Positions 55,746-64,000 of a stretch of DNA of 64,000 nt are shown here, piece by piece. The notes beneath the pieces were generated by a model. That model was given only the letters and a program-made list of their open reading frames with translations, did no database searches and was not told the DNA's origin. How positions within the stretch are numbered: position 1 is the first letter of the stretch; each line of letters opens with the position of its first letter. A program made the translations under genes and the position numbers. Origin of the DNA: Campylobacteraceae bacterium. Lineage in GTDB: Bacteria > Campylobacterota > Campylobacteria > Campylobacterales > Sulfurovaceae. Location: contig JAMOOQ010000001.1 in assembly GCA_027100635.1 (NCBI GenBank), forward strand, positions 1-64,000, in the 5' to 3' direction.

Positions 55746-56020
55746 TTGATTTCGTTTTTAAATGCAGTTTTAGACTTCAAAGGCGAAAAGGCAATTAAAG
55801 ATGTAGATATTTTGAACTCTTATCAGTTGCCAAAAAATTAGAAATGATTCCAGAAGATTTTAAAGATATTGCAGAATTTGATGAAGCTTTTAAAATTGCA
55901 AATCAATATAATTGGACAAAAGATGAGATGGAAGAGCTAAATGCAATTAAAATAGCTAAAAATTTACTTGATATTTTAGATATAAAGGAGATTAAAAGAT
56001 TAAAGATAAATGATGTATAA
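55746..56020 (+). pseudogene. remnant of an Rpn/PD-(D/E)XK transposase-like nuclease gene
   Basis: Two pieces remain. The first reads LISFLNAVLDFKGEKAIKDVDIL, the N-terminal Rpn signature (FLNAIL...I.D..IL). After a frameshift near 55831 comes VAKKLEMIPEDFKDIAEF...YNWTKDEMEELNAIK, the C-terminal part. About 200 central codons, with the nuclease motif, are missing. Rpn proteins promote recombination and defend against phages; this copy is dead. Confidence 0.75.
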
Positions 56021-56041
56021 TACTAAAATTAGGAGAGAATT

Positions 56042-56965
56042 ATGGAAGAGAGTGTTTTAAATATGGAGATAATTAGTATTGCAGTTATTATTGCTATTGG
56101 AATTATTATTATTAAAGGTATTGTTATTGTCCCACAAGCTCATGCTTATGTAATTGAGCGATTAGGTAAATATAATCAGACTTTAGAGGGTGGTTTTCAT
56201 ATCATTATCCCTATTTTGGATAATATAAGAATAAAACTTACAAAACAAGAGCAAATGATAGATATTCCATCTCAAAGTGTAATTACAAAAGATAATGTAA
56301 ATATTAGCGTTGATGGAATTATCTTTATTCAAGTAGAAGATGCAAAAAAAGCAACTTATGGAATAGTAAACTTTAAGAATGCTCTTGCAAATTTATCAAC
56401 CACAACTCTAAGAGCAGAGATTGGACAACTTGCACTTGATGAGACACTTTCATCAAGAGATACGCTAAACCGTAAAATCTTAACAGCTATTGATGAAGCA
56501 TCTTCAAAGTGGGGTGTAAAGACGATGAGAGTTGAACTTCGTGATATTTCTGTACCACTTGAGATTGAAGAGGCGATGAATTTAGAGATGAAAGCTGAAC
56601 GAGAGAAAAGGGCAATTGAACTTACTGCAAAAGCAAATAAAGAGGCTGTAATTCGTGAAGCAGAAGGAGAAAAAGCAAAAACATTCCTAGAAGCAGAAGC
56701 GATTGAAAGAATGGCAGATGCAAGTAAATATGAGCAAGAAAAAGTAGCAGAAGGGCAACAAAATGCGATGCTTATGATTAATTCTGCTATGGCAAATAAT
56801 CCTCAAGCAGCAGAATTTTTATTAGCAAAAGATAGAGTAAGTGCATTTAATGAATTAGCAAAAAATCCAGCTAAAGATAAAATTATTGTACCTTATGAGA
56901 CAACAGAACTTATCGGTTCATTATCAATTTTAAAAGAGTTTATAACTACAAGAGATAAAGGGTAG
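56042..56965 (+). CDS. qmcA: SPFH/band-7 membrane protein (QmcA/stomatin-like)
   Basis: A 307-residue protein with one N-terminal membrane helix (about 9-27) and an SPFH domain (GIVIVPQAHAYVIERLGKYNQTLEGGFHIIIPILD). A long Ala/Glu-rich coiled coil follows (EREKRAIELTAKANKEAVIREAEGEKAK). It forms membrane microdomains and is the usual partner of the NfeD protein encoded 2 bases downstream. Confidence 0.92.
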   Translation: MEESVLNMEIISIAVIIAIGIIIIKGIVIVPQAHAYVIERLGKYNQTLEGGFHIIIPILDNIRIKLTKQEQMIDIPSQSVITKDNVNISVDGIIFIQVEDAKKATYGIVNFKNALANLSTTTLRAEIGQLALDETLSSRDTLNRKILTAIDEASSKWGVKTMRVELRDISVPLEIEEAMNLEMKAEREKRAIELTAKANKEAVIREAEGEKAKTFLEAEAIERMADASKYEQEKVAEGQQNAMLMINSAMANNPQAAEFLLAKDRVSAFNELAKNPAKDKIIVPYETTELIGSLSILKEFITTRDKG

Positions 56966-56967
56966 TT

Positions 56968-57378
56968 ATGGATACAATCTCACCATCATACTTATTAGCA
57001 ATAGGAATATTGCTTATAGGTTTAGAGGCTATTATATTCTCCTTTGTTATATCATTTTTAGGTTTTGCACTTATTATTGTAGCTATAATTTCATATTTTT
57101 ATACATTTGATAATGCTATTATTCAACTTGCTTTAGCATCTGTTATTGCTCTTTTAAGTGCATTCTTTTTGCGTAATTACATATTAAATAAATTATCAAA
57201 ACCGAGTGAAGAACCAGAAGAGAGAACACATATCTCAGGAGTTGGATATATAGATGAAGATATGATAAAGTTTGATGGGACATATTGGAGATGTGATGAT
57301 GACTTAAGCCAATATAATAATGGAGACAAAGTTCAGATAGTTAATGTAATTGATAATAAAGTTGTACTTAAAGGATAA
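56968..57378 (+). CDS. NfeD-like membrane protein
   Basis: A 136-residue short NfeD protein with membrane helices at about 8-26, 28-45 and 52-72. A C-terminal OB-fold domain contains GVGYIDEDMIKFDGTYWRC and GDKVQIVNVIDNKVVLKG. It lacks the N-terminal ClpP-like protease domain of long NfeD proteins. The SPFH gene is directly upstream, the standard pair. Confidence 0.9.
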   Translation: MDTISPSYLLAIGILLIGLEAIIFSFVISFLGFALIIVAIISYFYTFDNAIIQLALASVIALLSAFFLRNYILNKLSKPSEEPEERTHISGVGYIDEDMIKFDGTYWRCDDDLSQYNNGDKVQIVNVIDNKVVLKG

Positions 57379-57425
57379 ATAAGTAATTTTGTGTTATAAA
57401 TCAATCAAAAAAATTGGAGATAATG

Positions 57426-58202
57426 ATGAGTAATATTTTAAAAATAGGTAAATATGAACTAAATAGTAGATTAATAGTAGGAAGTGGTAAATATGATAGC
57501 TTTCAAACAACACTAGATGCAACTTTGACAAGTGGAAGTGAACTAATTACAGTAGCAGTAAGAAGAGTAAATATCACAGACCCAGCTCAAGAAAATTTGA
57601 TGAGCTATTTTGAAAATACAAATGTAAAATTTTTACCAAACTCGGCAGGATGTACAACAGCAGAAGATGCAATTACACTTTTTAGATTAACTCGTGAGGC
57701 AACAGGGATTGATTTAATTAAACTAGAGGTTATTGGTGATACGGCTAAGACTCTTTATCCTGATGTGATTGAGACTATCAAGGCTTGTGAAGTGTTGGCA
57801 AAAGATGGATTTACAATTATGGCTTATACTAATGATGACCCAATCATTGCTAAGAGATTAGAAGATGCTGGAGCTCACGCAATTATGCCTTTGGCTTCTC
57901 CTATTGGAAGTGGTCTTGGTATTCAAAATAAATTTAATGTTCACTTTATTAGAGAGGCTGTAAGTGTACCTGTAATTGTAGATGCTGGAATTGGTTGTGC
58001 TAGTGATGCTAGTGTGGCTATGGAATTAGGTGCTGATGGTGTTCTTACAAATACTGCAATTGCACAGGCTAAAAATCCTATATTAATGGCTGAGGCTATG
58101 AAATATGCAGTTCAAGCAGGAAGAATGAGTTATGAAGCAGGTAGAATTCCTAAAAGACCTTTTGCAACAGCTTCTTCTCCTGTTGATGGAATGATATTTT
58201 AA
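57426..58202 (+). CDS. thiG: thiazole synthase
   Basis: ThiG builds the thiazole phosphate of thiamine from DXP, dehydroglycine and ThiS thiocarboxylate. The protein has about 258 residues: [27 protein letters not shown], the Schiff-base Lys in LIKLEVIGD, and [16 protein letters not shown]. An upstream TTG at 57414 is in frame, but ATG 57426 lies six bases after GGAGA and is preferred. No other thi gene is near. Confidence 0.95.
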   Translation: MSNILKIGKYELNSRLIVGSGKYDSFQTTLDATLTSGSELITVAVRRVNITDPAQENLMSYFENTNVKFLPNSAGCTTAEDAITLFRLTREATGIDLIKLEVIGDTAKTLYPDVIETIKACEVLAKDGFTIMAYTNDDPIIAKRLEDAGAHAIMPLASPIGSGLGIQNKFNVHFIREAVSVPVIVDAGIGCASDASVAMELGADGVLTNTAIAQAKNPILMAEAMKYAVQAGRMSYEAGRIPKRPFATASSPVDGMIF

Positions 58203-58218
58203 TTTAAGAAACACAAAA

Positions 58219-58240
58219 GGGCAACCATAAAGGATTGCCC
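58219..58240 (+). terminator. stem-loop after thiG, possible terminator
   Basis: GGGCAACC, an ATAAA loop, and GGATTGCCC form a stem with one bulge, 17 bases after the thiG stop, followed by CTACTTATTTTTTCTTTC. It belongs to the GGGCAA/TTGCCC hairpin repeats in this window, so it may serve as both. Confidence 0.5.
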
Positions 58241-58340
58241 CTACTTATTTTTTCTTTCTTCTATTTAATTCTATACAATAAGTTAATTAAAAACAATCTA
58301 AGATATAATCATAAAAATATTTAAATACAAAGGGTTTGAT

Positions 58341-60098
58341 TTGAGAACGCATTATTGTGCCCAAGTTAATGAAGAGAATATAGGACAAAGTGTTACTGTG
58401 AGTGGATGGGTTAATAGCCGTCGTGACCATGGTGGATTAATTTTTATAGATTTAAAAGATAAAGATGAAGTGGTACAACTTGTTTGTGACCCAGCTGATA
58501 ATAAAGATATACATAAAATAGCAGAGACAATTAGAGATAATTTTGTTTTAATTGCTACAGGTAAAGTCCGTGCAAGAGGTGAAGGGTTAGAAAATCCAAA
58601 ACTAAAAACTGGTAAAGTTGAGATAGTTGTAGATGAGCTTATCGTTGAAAACCGTTCTAAGCCAATGCCATTTGATATTGATGATGAGAAAGTAAACGAA
58701 GAGATTAAATTAAAATATAGATACTTAGAACTTAGAAGTAAAAAATCTTATGATATATTTAAACTTCGTTCAAAAGTAACAATGGCAACAAGAACCTCTC
58801 TTGATGAGATGGACTTTTTAGAAGTTGAAACACCAATTATTACAAAATCAACTCCAGAGGGTGCTAGAGATTATCTTGTGCCTTCGCGAGTTCATGGTGG
58901 AGAATTTTATGCACTTCCACAATCGCCTCAGCTATTTAAACAGCTTTTAATGGTTGGTGGATTTGATAGATATTTTCAGATTGCAAAATGTTTTAGAGAT
59001 GAAGACTTAAGAGCAGATAGACAACCTGAATTTACTCAAATAGATGTTGAGATGAGCTTTTGTGACCAAGAGGATGTAATTAAAGTAGCAGAGAAATTAA
59101 TCTCTGATATATTTAATAAGAATGGATTTACTATTCCAACATCATTTAATAGAATGCCATATCATGAAGCTATGGAAAAATATGGAACAGATAAACCAGA
59201 TATGAGATATGATTTATCTATGGTTGATGTAATTGATATTTTTGAGAGATGTGATAATGAGATATTTTCATCAATTGCTTCTACTCCAAAGAAAAATAGA
59301 ATTAAAGCCCTTAAAGTACCAAATGGGGATAAGATTTTCTCAAAAAGAGAGATGAAAAGATTTGAAGAGTATGTACGAAAATTTGGAGCATCAGGACTTG
59401 GATATTTTCAAATGAAAGAAGATGGACTAAAAGGTCCACTTACAAAGTTCTTTAAAGAAGAGGATTTACAAGCTATTATTGAAAGATGTGAACTTGAAAT
59501 TGGTGATGCTGTATTCTTTGGTGCTGGTGAGAAAAAACGAGTATTAGATTATATGGGTAGATTTAGAATTTTTCTAGCAGAACATGAAAAATTAGATTTA
59601 ATTGATAAAACTAAATTTGAATTTTTATGGGTAATGGATTTTCCTATGTTTGAAATGGAAGAGGGAAAAGTAAAAGCTCTTCATCACCCATTTACAATGC
59701 CAAAAACATTAGATTATGAAGATATTGAAGATATAGAATCAATTGCTTATGACATAGTTTTAAATGGTACAGAACTTGGTGGTGGTTCAATTCGTATCCA
59801 TAAAGAGGATATTCAAGAAGAGGTATTTAAACTTTTAGGAATTAGTGAAGAGGAACAAAATGAGAAATTTGGTTTCTTGCTTGATGCTCTTAAATTTGGA
59901 GCTCCTCCCCATGGTGGATTTGCATTAGGACTTGATAGATTAATAATGTTGATGACAGGAAGCAGTTCAATTAGAGATGTAATTGCATTCCCTAAAACTC
60001 AAAAAGCACAATGTTTATTAACTAAAGCACCAAGTGTTGTTGATGATGAGCAGTTAAAAGATTTGAGTCTTAGAATAAGAGCTACACCAACAGCATAA
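58341..60098 (+). CDS. aspS: aspartyl-tRNA synthetase
   Basis: A class IIb synthetase of 585 residues. The OB-fold anticodon domain has [22 protein letters not shown]. Class II motifs follow in [52 protein letters not shown] and [16 protein letters not shown]. The start is TTG behind AAAGGGTTTGAT. In Campylobacterota this enzyme is often non-discriminating and pairs with GatCAB, but that cannot be read here. Confidence 0.97.
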   Translation: MRTHYCAQVNEENIGQSVTVSGWVNSRRDHGGLIFIDLKDKDEVVQLVCDPADNKDIHKIAETIRDNFVLIATGKVRARGEGLENPKLKTGKVEIVVDELIVENRSKPMPFDIDDEKVNEEIKLKYRYLELRSKKSYDIFKLRSKVTMATRTSLDEMDFLEVETPIITKSTPEGARDYLVPSRVHGGEFYALPQSPQLFKQLLMVGGFDRYFQIAKCFRDEDLRADRQPEFTQIDVEMSFCDQEDVIKVAEKLISDIFNKNGFTIPTSFNRMPYHEAMEKYGTDKPDMRYDLSMVDVIDIFERCDNEIFSSIASTPKKNRIKALKVPNGDKIFSKREMKRFEEYVRKFGASGLGYFQMKEDGLKGPLTKFFKEEDLQAIIERCELEIGDAVFFGAGEKKRVLDYMGRFRIFLAEHEKLDLIDKTKFEFLWVMDFPMFEMEEGKVKALHHPFTMPKTLDYEDIEDIESIAYDIVLNGTELGGGSIRIHKEDIQEEVFKLLGISEEEQNEKFGFLLDALKFGAPPHGGFALGLDRLIMLMTGSSSIRDVIAFPKTQKAQCLLTKAPSVVDDEQLKDLSLRIRATPTA

Positions 60099-60108
60099 TA
60101 AGTAAAAT

Positions 60109-60128
60109 GGTGGGTTAGGAAACCCACC
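60109..60128. repeat. perfect 8-bp stem-loop between aspS and adk
   Basis: GGTGGGTT, an AGGA loop, then AACCCACC. It lies 11 bases after the aspS stop and 36 bases before the adk start. No T-run follows on the plus strand. It is of the GTGGGTT/AACCCAC intergenic type and may set relative expression of the two genes. Confidence 0.5.
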
Positions 60129-60164
60129 CTACCAAAAAATATAATGTATAAAAAAGGGAAAATA

Positions 60165-60749
60165 ATGAAAAAACTATTTTTAATAATTGGAGCTCCAGGA
60201 AGTGGAAAAACAACAGATGCAGAATTAATTGCAAAAGCAAATGATAATATTACTCATTATTCAACAGGTGATATGTTTAGAGCAGAAGTTGCAAGTGGAA
60301 GTGAACGAGGAGAGATGATTAAATCGTTTATTGAAAAAGGTGATTTAGTTCCAATTGAAATAGTAATTGAAACAATTGTAGGAGCTATCAAAAAAGCACC
60401 AACTGATGTTGTTGTAATTGATGGTTATCCAAGAAGTACAGAGCAAATGACTGAACTTGATAAATATTTGGCAAATGAAGATAGTGTTAAATTAGAAAGT
60501 GTTATTGAAGTTGAAGTGAGCCAAGAGACTGCTAAAAATAGAATTATTGGAAGAGCAGAGGAGGCAGAAGTTGCTAGAGATGATGATAGTGTAGAGGTAT
60601 TTTATAATAGAATGAAAGTTTATACAGAACCATTAGGTGCTATTCAAGATTTTTATAATGCTAAAAATTTATATAAAGTGATTAGTGGTGAGGGTACTAT
60701 TGAAGAGATTGTTGCTATGATGAATGAGTTTGTGAGTAGTAAGATATAA
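60165..60749 (+). CDS. adk: adenylate kinase
   Basis: Adk interconverts AMP, ADP and ATP. The protein has 194 residues: the P-loop GAPGSGKTT (9-17), THYSTGDMFRAEVASGSERG, VVIDGYPRSTEQM, and a short LID (NRIIGRAEEAEVARDDD) without a zinc motif. An upstream ATG at 60144 is in frame, but ATG 60165 follows AAAAAAGGGAAAATA and gives the normal N terminus MKKLFLIIGAPGSG. Confidence 0.96.
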   Translation: MKKLFLIIGAPGSGKTTDAELIAKANDNITHYSTGDMFRAEVASGSERGEMIKSFIEKGDLVPIEIVIETIVGAIKKAPTDVVVIDGYPRSTEQMTELDKYLANEDSVKLESVIEVEVSQETAKNRIIGRAEEAEVARDDDSVEVFYNRMKVYTEPLGAIQDFYNAKNLYKVISGEGTIEEIVAMMNEFVSSKI

Positions 60750-60774
60750 ATTGGTAAATTGGGGTGGTCAGGAT

Positions 60775-60887
60775 CAATGCCAATGAAATAAGGATTATTA
60801 TACTTTTGGACACGGTGCTTTAGCTCCGTATATTAGGGAGAGGCTAAAGCCATCTCGTCCAAAAAAAAGCTTAATTTATTGGCATTG
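60775..60887 (+). mobile_element. MITE-like element, copy E, with exact target duplication
   Basis: 113 bases bounded by CAATGCCAATGAAATAAG and CTTAATTTATTGGCATTG, with the GGACACGGTGCTTTAGC...GGCTAAAGCC...CGTCC hairpin inside. TGGTCAGGAT stands directly on both sides (60765-60774 and 60888-60897), a perfect 10-bp target duplication. Removing the element and one duplicate restores a GGGGTGGTCAGGATAACCCC palindrome. It codes for nothing. Confidence 0.9.
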
Positions 60888-60928
60888 TGGTCAGGATAAC
60901 CCCGACCTACTAAAAAATATAATAAACT

Positions 60929-61504
60929 ATGAATCTAATATTAATAAGACATGGAGAAACAAAATGGAATTTAGAGATGCGTTATCAAGGGCTTTTAGAT
61001 TCTGATTTGACAACAAAAGGGAAGCAACAAGTAAGAGATAATGCGTTAAAACTAGCCAAAAAATTTAAGACTTTTGATAATATTAAAATCTTTTCATCAC
61101 CCTTAGGAAGAGCAAAAAAGTCAGCTTATATTATATGTGATAACTTAAATATTGATAGAAAAAAAATTATATTTGAAGATAGATTAAAAGAATTTAATTA
61201 TGGTATTTTTGAGGGTAAAACCAGAGATGAGATAGATTCTAATAAACTAAAAGAGAGAGAGGCTAATAAGTGGTCATATGAGATAGAAGATGGTGATTCT
61301 TATATCAAAGTTTCTGATAGATTAAAATCTTGGCTTGATGAGATTAAAGATGAAGATGTGGTTATTATTATAGCTCATGAGATGATTAATCGTGTATTAA
61401 GAGGAGTATATTTAAATCTTTTAAGTGATGAGATTGTTTTATTGCGACAAAGAAATGATATTATAATACATCTTGATAATGGTATTGAAAAAGAGTTAAA
61501 ATAA
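60929..61504 (+). CDS. histidine phosphatase family protein (phosphoglycerate mutase-like)
   Basis: A 191-residue protein with the phospho-histidine RHG motif (LIRHGETKWN, His8), QGLLDSDLTTKG, FSSPLGRAKKSA, FNYGIFEGKTRDEI and a second catalytic His in IIIAHEMINRV. The family includes phosphoglycerate mutases, phosphoserine phosphatases and adenosylcobalamin phosphatases; the substrate is not fixed by sequence. Its 3' end overlaps the miaA 3' end by 9 bases (convergent). Confidence 0.88.
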   Translation: MNLILIRHGETKWNLEMRYQGLLDSDLTTKGKQQVRDNALKLAKKFKTFDNIKIFSSPLGRAKKSAYIICDNLNIDRKKIIFEDRLKEFNYGIFEGKTRDEIDSNKLKEREANKWSYEIEDGDSYIKVSDRLKSWLDEIKDEDVVIIIAHEMINRVLRGVYLNLLSDEIVLLRQRNDIIIHLDNGIEKELK

Positions 61505-62395
61505 CTCTCTTAACTTTTTAACCTCTATTAGAGTTTTATTTGCAAACTGAGAGCTATTAAATGTTTTTTGTCGTTTTGCAAGTCTTGCAGTATTTATAAT
61601 AATTTTCTCTTTCATCATATCTTTATTGTAAATTCCATCAAGATAATTAAGAGTCTCTTTTATCCCTATTGATTTCATTGAATTAGGTTTTCTGCCATAC
61701 TTTTTTTCTAAATATGCTATCTCATTAATCAATCCATCATCAATCATATTTTGAGTCCTTTGGGCTATCTTTTTTCTTAAATCATCTTTCTCGGTTATAA
61801 TCTCATATATTGGCAAATCTGCTTTGATTATTGGTTTTGGAGGATTTTGTTTAAAATATTCTGATGGTATCATTTGTGTTTGAATATATATCTCAAGAGC
61901 TTTTTGAATTCTATATCTATCTGATATTTCTATATTTTGCATAAAATCTTTATCTATTTTAGTTAATTCTTGATATGTTTTTGAAAGATTAATCAGTTTT
62001 TTCTCTACCTCTAAAGTAGTTTTATTGGATATAACGGGAATTTGACTAATACCATCAATAAGCATTTTAAGATAAAAACTTGTTCCCCCAACTATCACAA
62101 TGGGTCTTGCAGTATTTTGCGACTTTTTGTATAACTCTTGATATAATTTAATAAAATAATTTACATTAAAATTTTCATTTGGGCTTATAATATCTATACC
62201 AAAATGCTCAATTCCTGCTCTTTCATTTAGCGTAGGTTTTGCAGAAACTATATCAATCTCTTTATATATTGCTAAAGAATCTAAAGATAATATGTAAGCA
62301 TTGTTGTTTTGTGCTATCTCAATAGCTACTCCTGTTTTTCCAGAAGCAGTTGCACCTATAATAGCAATCTGTTTAATTTGATTTAAATTTAAAAT
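61496..62395 (-). CDS. miaA: tRNA dimethylallyltransferase, non-canonical ATT start
   Basis: MiaA prenylates A37 of tRNAs that read UNN codons. The full protein has about 299 residues, with IAIIGATASGKTGVAIEIA, ILSLDSLAIYKEIDI, VIVGGTSFYLKML, and SMKSIGIKETLNYL...RLAKRQKTFN. A GTG at 62098 is the first usual start, but the P-loop lies upstream of it. Between the in-frame stop near 62409 and the P-loop no ATG, GTG or TTG occurs. ATT at 62395 has GGAGAG five bases before it. A later ATT (MKQIAIIG-like) is possible but lacks a Shine-Dalgarno sequence. It may be the second such gene in the window after tsaD. Confidence 0.92.
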   Translation of the reverse strand: MLNLNQIKQIAIIGATASGKTGVAIEIAQNNNAYILSLDSLAIYKEIDIVSAKPTLNERAGIEHFGIDIISPNENFNVNYFIKLYQELYKKSQNTARPIVIVGGTSFYLKMLIDGISQIPVISNKTTLEVEKKLINLSKTYQELTKIDKDFMQNIEISDRYRIQKALEIYIQTQMIPSEYFKQNPPKPIIKADLPIYEIITEKDDLRKKIAQRTQNMIDDGLINEIAYLEKKYGRKPNSMKSIGIKETLNYLDGIYNKDMMKEKIIINTARLAKRQKTFNSSQFANKTLIEVKKLRELF

Positions 62396-62531
62396 TTTAT
62401 CTCTCCATTAATATAATGATTTTGTTAAATATTATACATAATTTATCTACTATTTGTCAAATTTTAATTATATAATGATACCATAAAGACAAAACTGATA
62501 TTATATTAACACTAAACTAGAGGAATTAAAT

Positions 62532-63083
62532 ATGAGACTTTTTGATAAACACGACCATTTTAATCTAGCAAACATCATAACATTTACGAATATTGCTTGT
62601 GGTGTAAGTGCTATATATTTTATTGTAAAGGGTGATTTTTTTACAGCAATAATTTTAGCTTGGATTGCTGGGGGATTAGATATTGCTGATGGTAAAGTAG
62701 CAAGAAAATATAATTTGTCCACAGAGTTTGGTGTTCAACTTGATAGTTTTGGTGATTTTTTATCTTTTGTTGTTATGCCATCATTTCTACTATTTTATGC
62801 ATTAGAAAAATCATCCACAACACAAGAGATTATTATAGGTATAATATTTATCTTTTATATAATTAGTGGGCTTAGACGATTGATAGATTTTAATCTTAAA
62901 TCAGAAGCTGGTGGAGTGGCAAAGTTTTTTGATGGTGTACCAACTCCATTAGGTGCGATTTTACTTTGGATTCTTTATCTAATTTATAGTTATGGTCTTA
63001 TTGATAATACTTATATTATTAGTGCGTTTGTAATTGCTATTGCTTATTCACTTAATAGTAATATTAAAATACCTCATCCTTAA
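62532..63083 (+). CDS. pssA: CDP-diacylglycerol-serine O-phosphatidyltransferase
   Basis: A CDP-alcohol phosphotransferase of 183 residues with several membrane helices. The catalytic motif DGKVARKYNLSTEFGVQLDSFGD matches DGx2ARx8Gx3Dx3D exactly. It makes phosphatidylserine, the precursor of phosphatidylethanolamine. At 183 residues it is shorter than typical PssA (about 240), mostly at the C terminus. It precedes the mqnP-like gene by 9 bases. Confidence 0.9.
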   Translation: MRLFDKHDHFNLANIITFTNIACGVSAIYFIVKGDFFTAIILAWIAGGLDIADGKVARKYNLSTEFGVQLDSFGDFLSFVVMPSFLLFYALEKSSTTQEIIIGIIFIFYIISGLRRLIDFNLKSEAGGVAKFFDGVPTPLGAILLWILYLIYSYGLIDNTYIISAFVIAIAYSLNSNIKIPHP

Positions 63084-63092
63084 GATTAGATT

Positions 63093-63953
63093 GTGCAAAA
63101 ATTAATGAATTCTATCAATAAATTTAGTGAATTAGTGATGTTTAAACATTCAGTGTTCTCTTTACCATTTATATTTATTGCAATGGTTGTAGCAAAAGAT
63201 GGCTGGTTTGGATGGGAACTATTTATTTTTGGATTAATAGCTGCTGTAAGTGCAAGAAATTTTGCAATGGGTCTTAATAGATATTTAGATAAAGATATTG
63301 ATATCTTAAATCCACGAACCAAAAATCGTCCATCTGTAGATGGTAGAGTAAGTGATTTAGAAATGCTATCTTTTATAACAATAAATGCTATTATATTTAT
63401 AACTATTGCATATTTTATTAACAACCTTGCATTTGCTTTATCTGTACCAATTTTATTAATCTTGGGTACATATACTTTATTTAAACGATTTTCATCATTG
63501 GCTCATTTAATCTTAGGTGTAAGTTTGGGGCTAGCACCAATTGCTGGTGTTGTTGCTGTATCAGGTGAAATTACAATATGGTCACTTTTTTTGGCAGGTG
63601 GTGTGATGTTTTGGGTTGCAGGATTTGATTTGTTGTATTCTCTTCAAGATATAGAGTTTGATAAAAAACATAATTTACACTCAATACCATCAAAATTTGG
63701 GGCAGAAAATACAATGATTATTGCAAAAGTTTTTCATATCTTTACAATTTTATTATGGATATTTTTTGTAACTAAAGCCTCTCTTGGAATATATGCTTGG
63801 ATTGCTATTTTATTAAGTGCCATTATGTTAGGATATGAACATTATTTAATAAAAAAAGATTTTACAAAAATAGATAAAGCTTTTTTTATAGTTAATGGTT
63901 ATTTAGGATTTATGTTCTTATTTATGATTATATTAGATATAATTTTAAACTAA
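63093..63953 (+). CDS. mqnP: UbiA-family prenyltransferase of menaquinone synthesis (MqnP-like)
   Basis: A membrane prenyltransferase of 286 residues with about eight helices. The first Asp-rich motif is NRYLDKDIDILNPRTKNRPSVDG and the second is DLLYSLQDIEFDKKHNLHSIPSKFG. It attaches the isoprenoid tail to the naphthoate ring. The close match to MqnP-type proteins and the absence of ubiquinone genes favour menaquinone. The reading frame begins with GTG. It works before ubiE in the same pathway. Confidence 0.88.
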   Translation: MQKLMNSINKFSELVMFKHSVFSLPFIFIAMVVAKDGWFGWELFIFGLIAAVSARNFAMGLNRYLDKDIDILNPRTKNRPSVDGRVSDLEMLSFITINAIIFITIAYFINNLAFALSVPILLILGTYTLFKRFSSLAHLILGVSLGLAPIAGVVAVSGEITIWSLFLAGGVMFWVAGFDLLYSLQDIEFDKKHNLHSIPSKFGAENTMIIAKVFHIFTILLWIFFVTKASLGIYAWIAILLSAIMLGYEHYLIKKDFTKIDKAFFIVNGYLGFMFLFMIILDIILN

Positions 63954-63978
63954 CCAAATTAAAACAAAAGGGGATAAA

Positions 63979-64000
63979 ATGGCGAAAGATCATTATTTTG
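63979..64000 (+). CDS. 5' end of a further gene, cut by the window
   Basis: ATG GCG AAA GAT CAT TAT TTT follows AAAAGGGGATAAA, a strong Shine-Dalgarno sequence, 25 bases after mqnP. MAKDHYF resembles the start of YajQ-family nucleotide-binding proteins (MAKEHSFD...), but seven residues cannot prove this. Confidence 0.45.

Noticed and set aside
61496-62098. A 200-residue miaA from GTG 62098
   Set aside because: It lacks the P-loop GATASGKT, which lies upstream in the same frame at normal spacing.

Overview
The window looks like a piece of a Campylobacterota (epsilonproteobacterial) chromosome. It is very AT-rich, and the gene content fits that group: two coiled-coil outer-membrane porins of the DUF3373 type, a RibBA whose GTP cyclohydrolase half has lost its zinc cysteines beside a separate RibA, a short Sua5/YrdC protein, an MqnP-like prenyltransferase, the short form of HisG, and -10 boxes preceded by T-rich tracts. 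No genus-level marker is present, so I do not name a genus.

Layout. 1-5006 is a minus-strand operon (panD, ybaB, an ankyrin gene, ubiE, ribA) that ends in a two-gene ATPase plus nuclease-like pair resembling a defence module, with a small ferredoxin gene upstream. 5182-34423 is mostly housekeeping: tsaD, glmS, rsmE, a histidine kinase, an ABC-F ATPase, pyrE, frr, secG, bioC, two porins, leuS, an MscS channel, hisG, coaX, a Sua5-like gene, carB and a TonB-dependent receptor. Small genes and a decayed ADP-ribosylglycohydrolase follow.

34909-50913 is a complete type I-B (Cst/TNEAP-like) CRISPR-Cas locus. Two long arrays (40 and 48 repeats, 30-bp repeat) are read on the minus strand. Each has an almost identical leader at its high-coordinate end. 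They flank one minus-strand operon: cas6, a PD-(D/E)XK-like gene, an unknown gene, cas8, cas7, cas5, cas3, a HepT/MntA-type HEPN-MNT toxin-antitoxin pair, cas4, cas1, cas2. Several spacers are near-duplicates, overlap one another, or target diverged copies of one gene, and so record repeated encounters with related elements. Initiator tRNA-Met and tRNA-Gln lie just beyond the second leader.

51342-64000 is housekeeping again: ribBA, an RND pump, an Rpn-family nuclease remnant, SPFH/NfeD, thiG, aspS, adk, a phosphoglycerate-mutase-like gene, miaA, pssA, mqnP, and the start of one more gene.

Three cross-cutting observations stand out. First, tsaD and miaA, which both modify A37 of tRNAs, have no ATG, GTG or TTG start in frame and seem to begin at ATT or ATA behind Shine-Dalgarno sequences. 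Second, a miniature inverted-repeat element of about 115 bp occurs five times; three copies have 10-bp target duplications, and these sit inside short palindromic intergenic repeats. Third, toxin-antitoxin, nuclease and unknown genes are built into the cas operon itself. All assignments come from reading the sequence; no database search was run.
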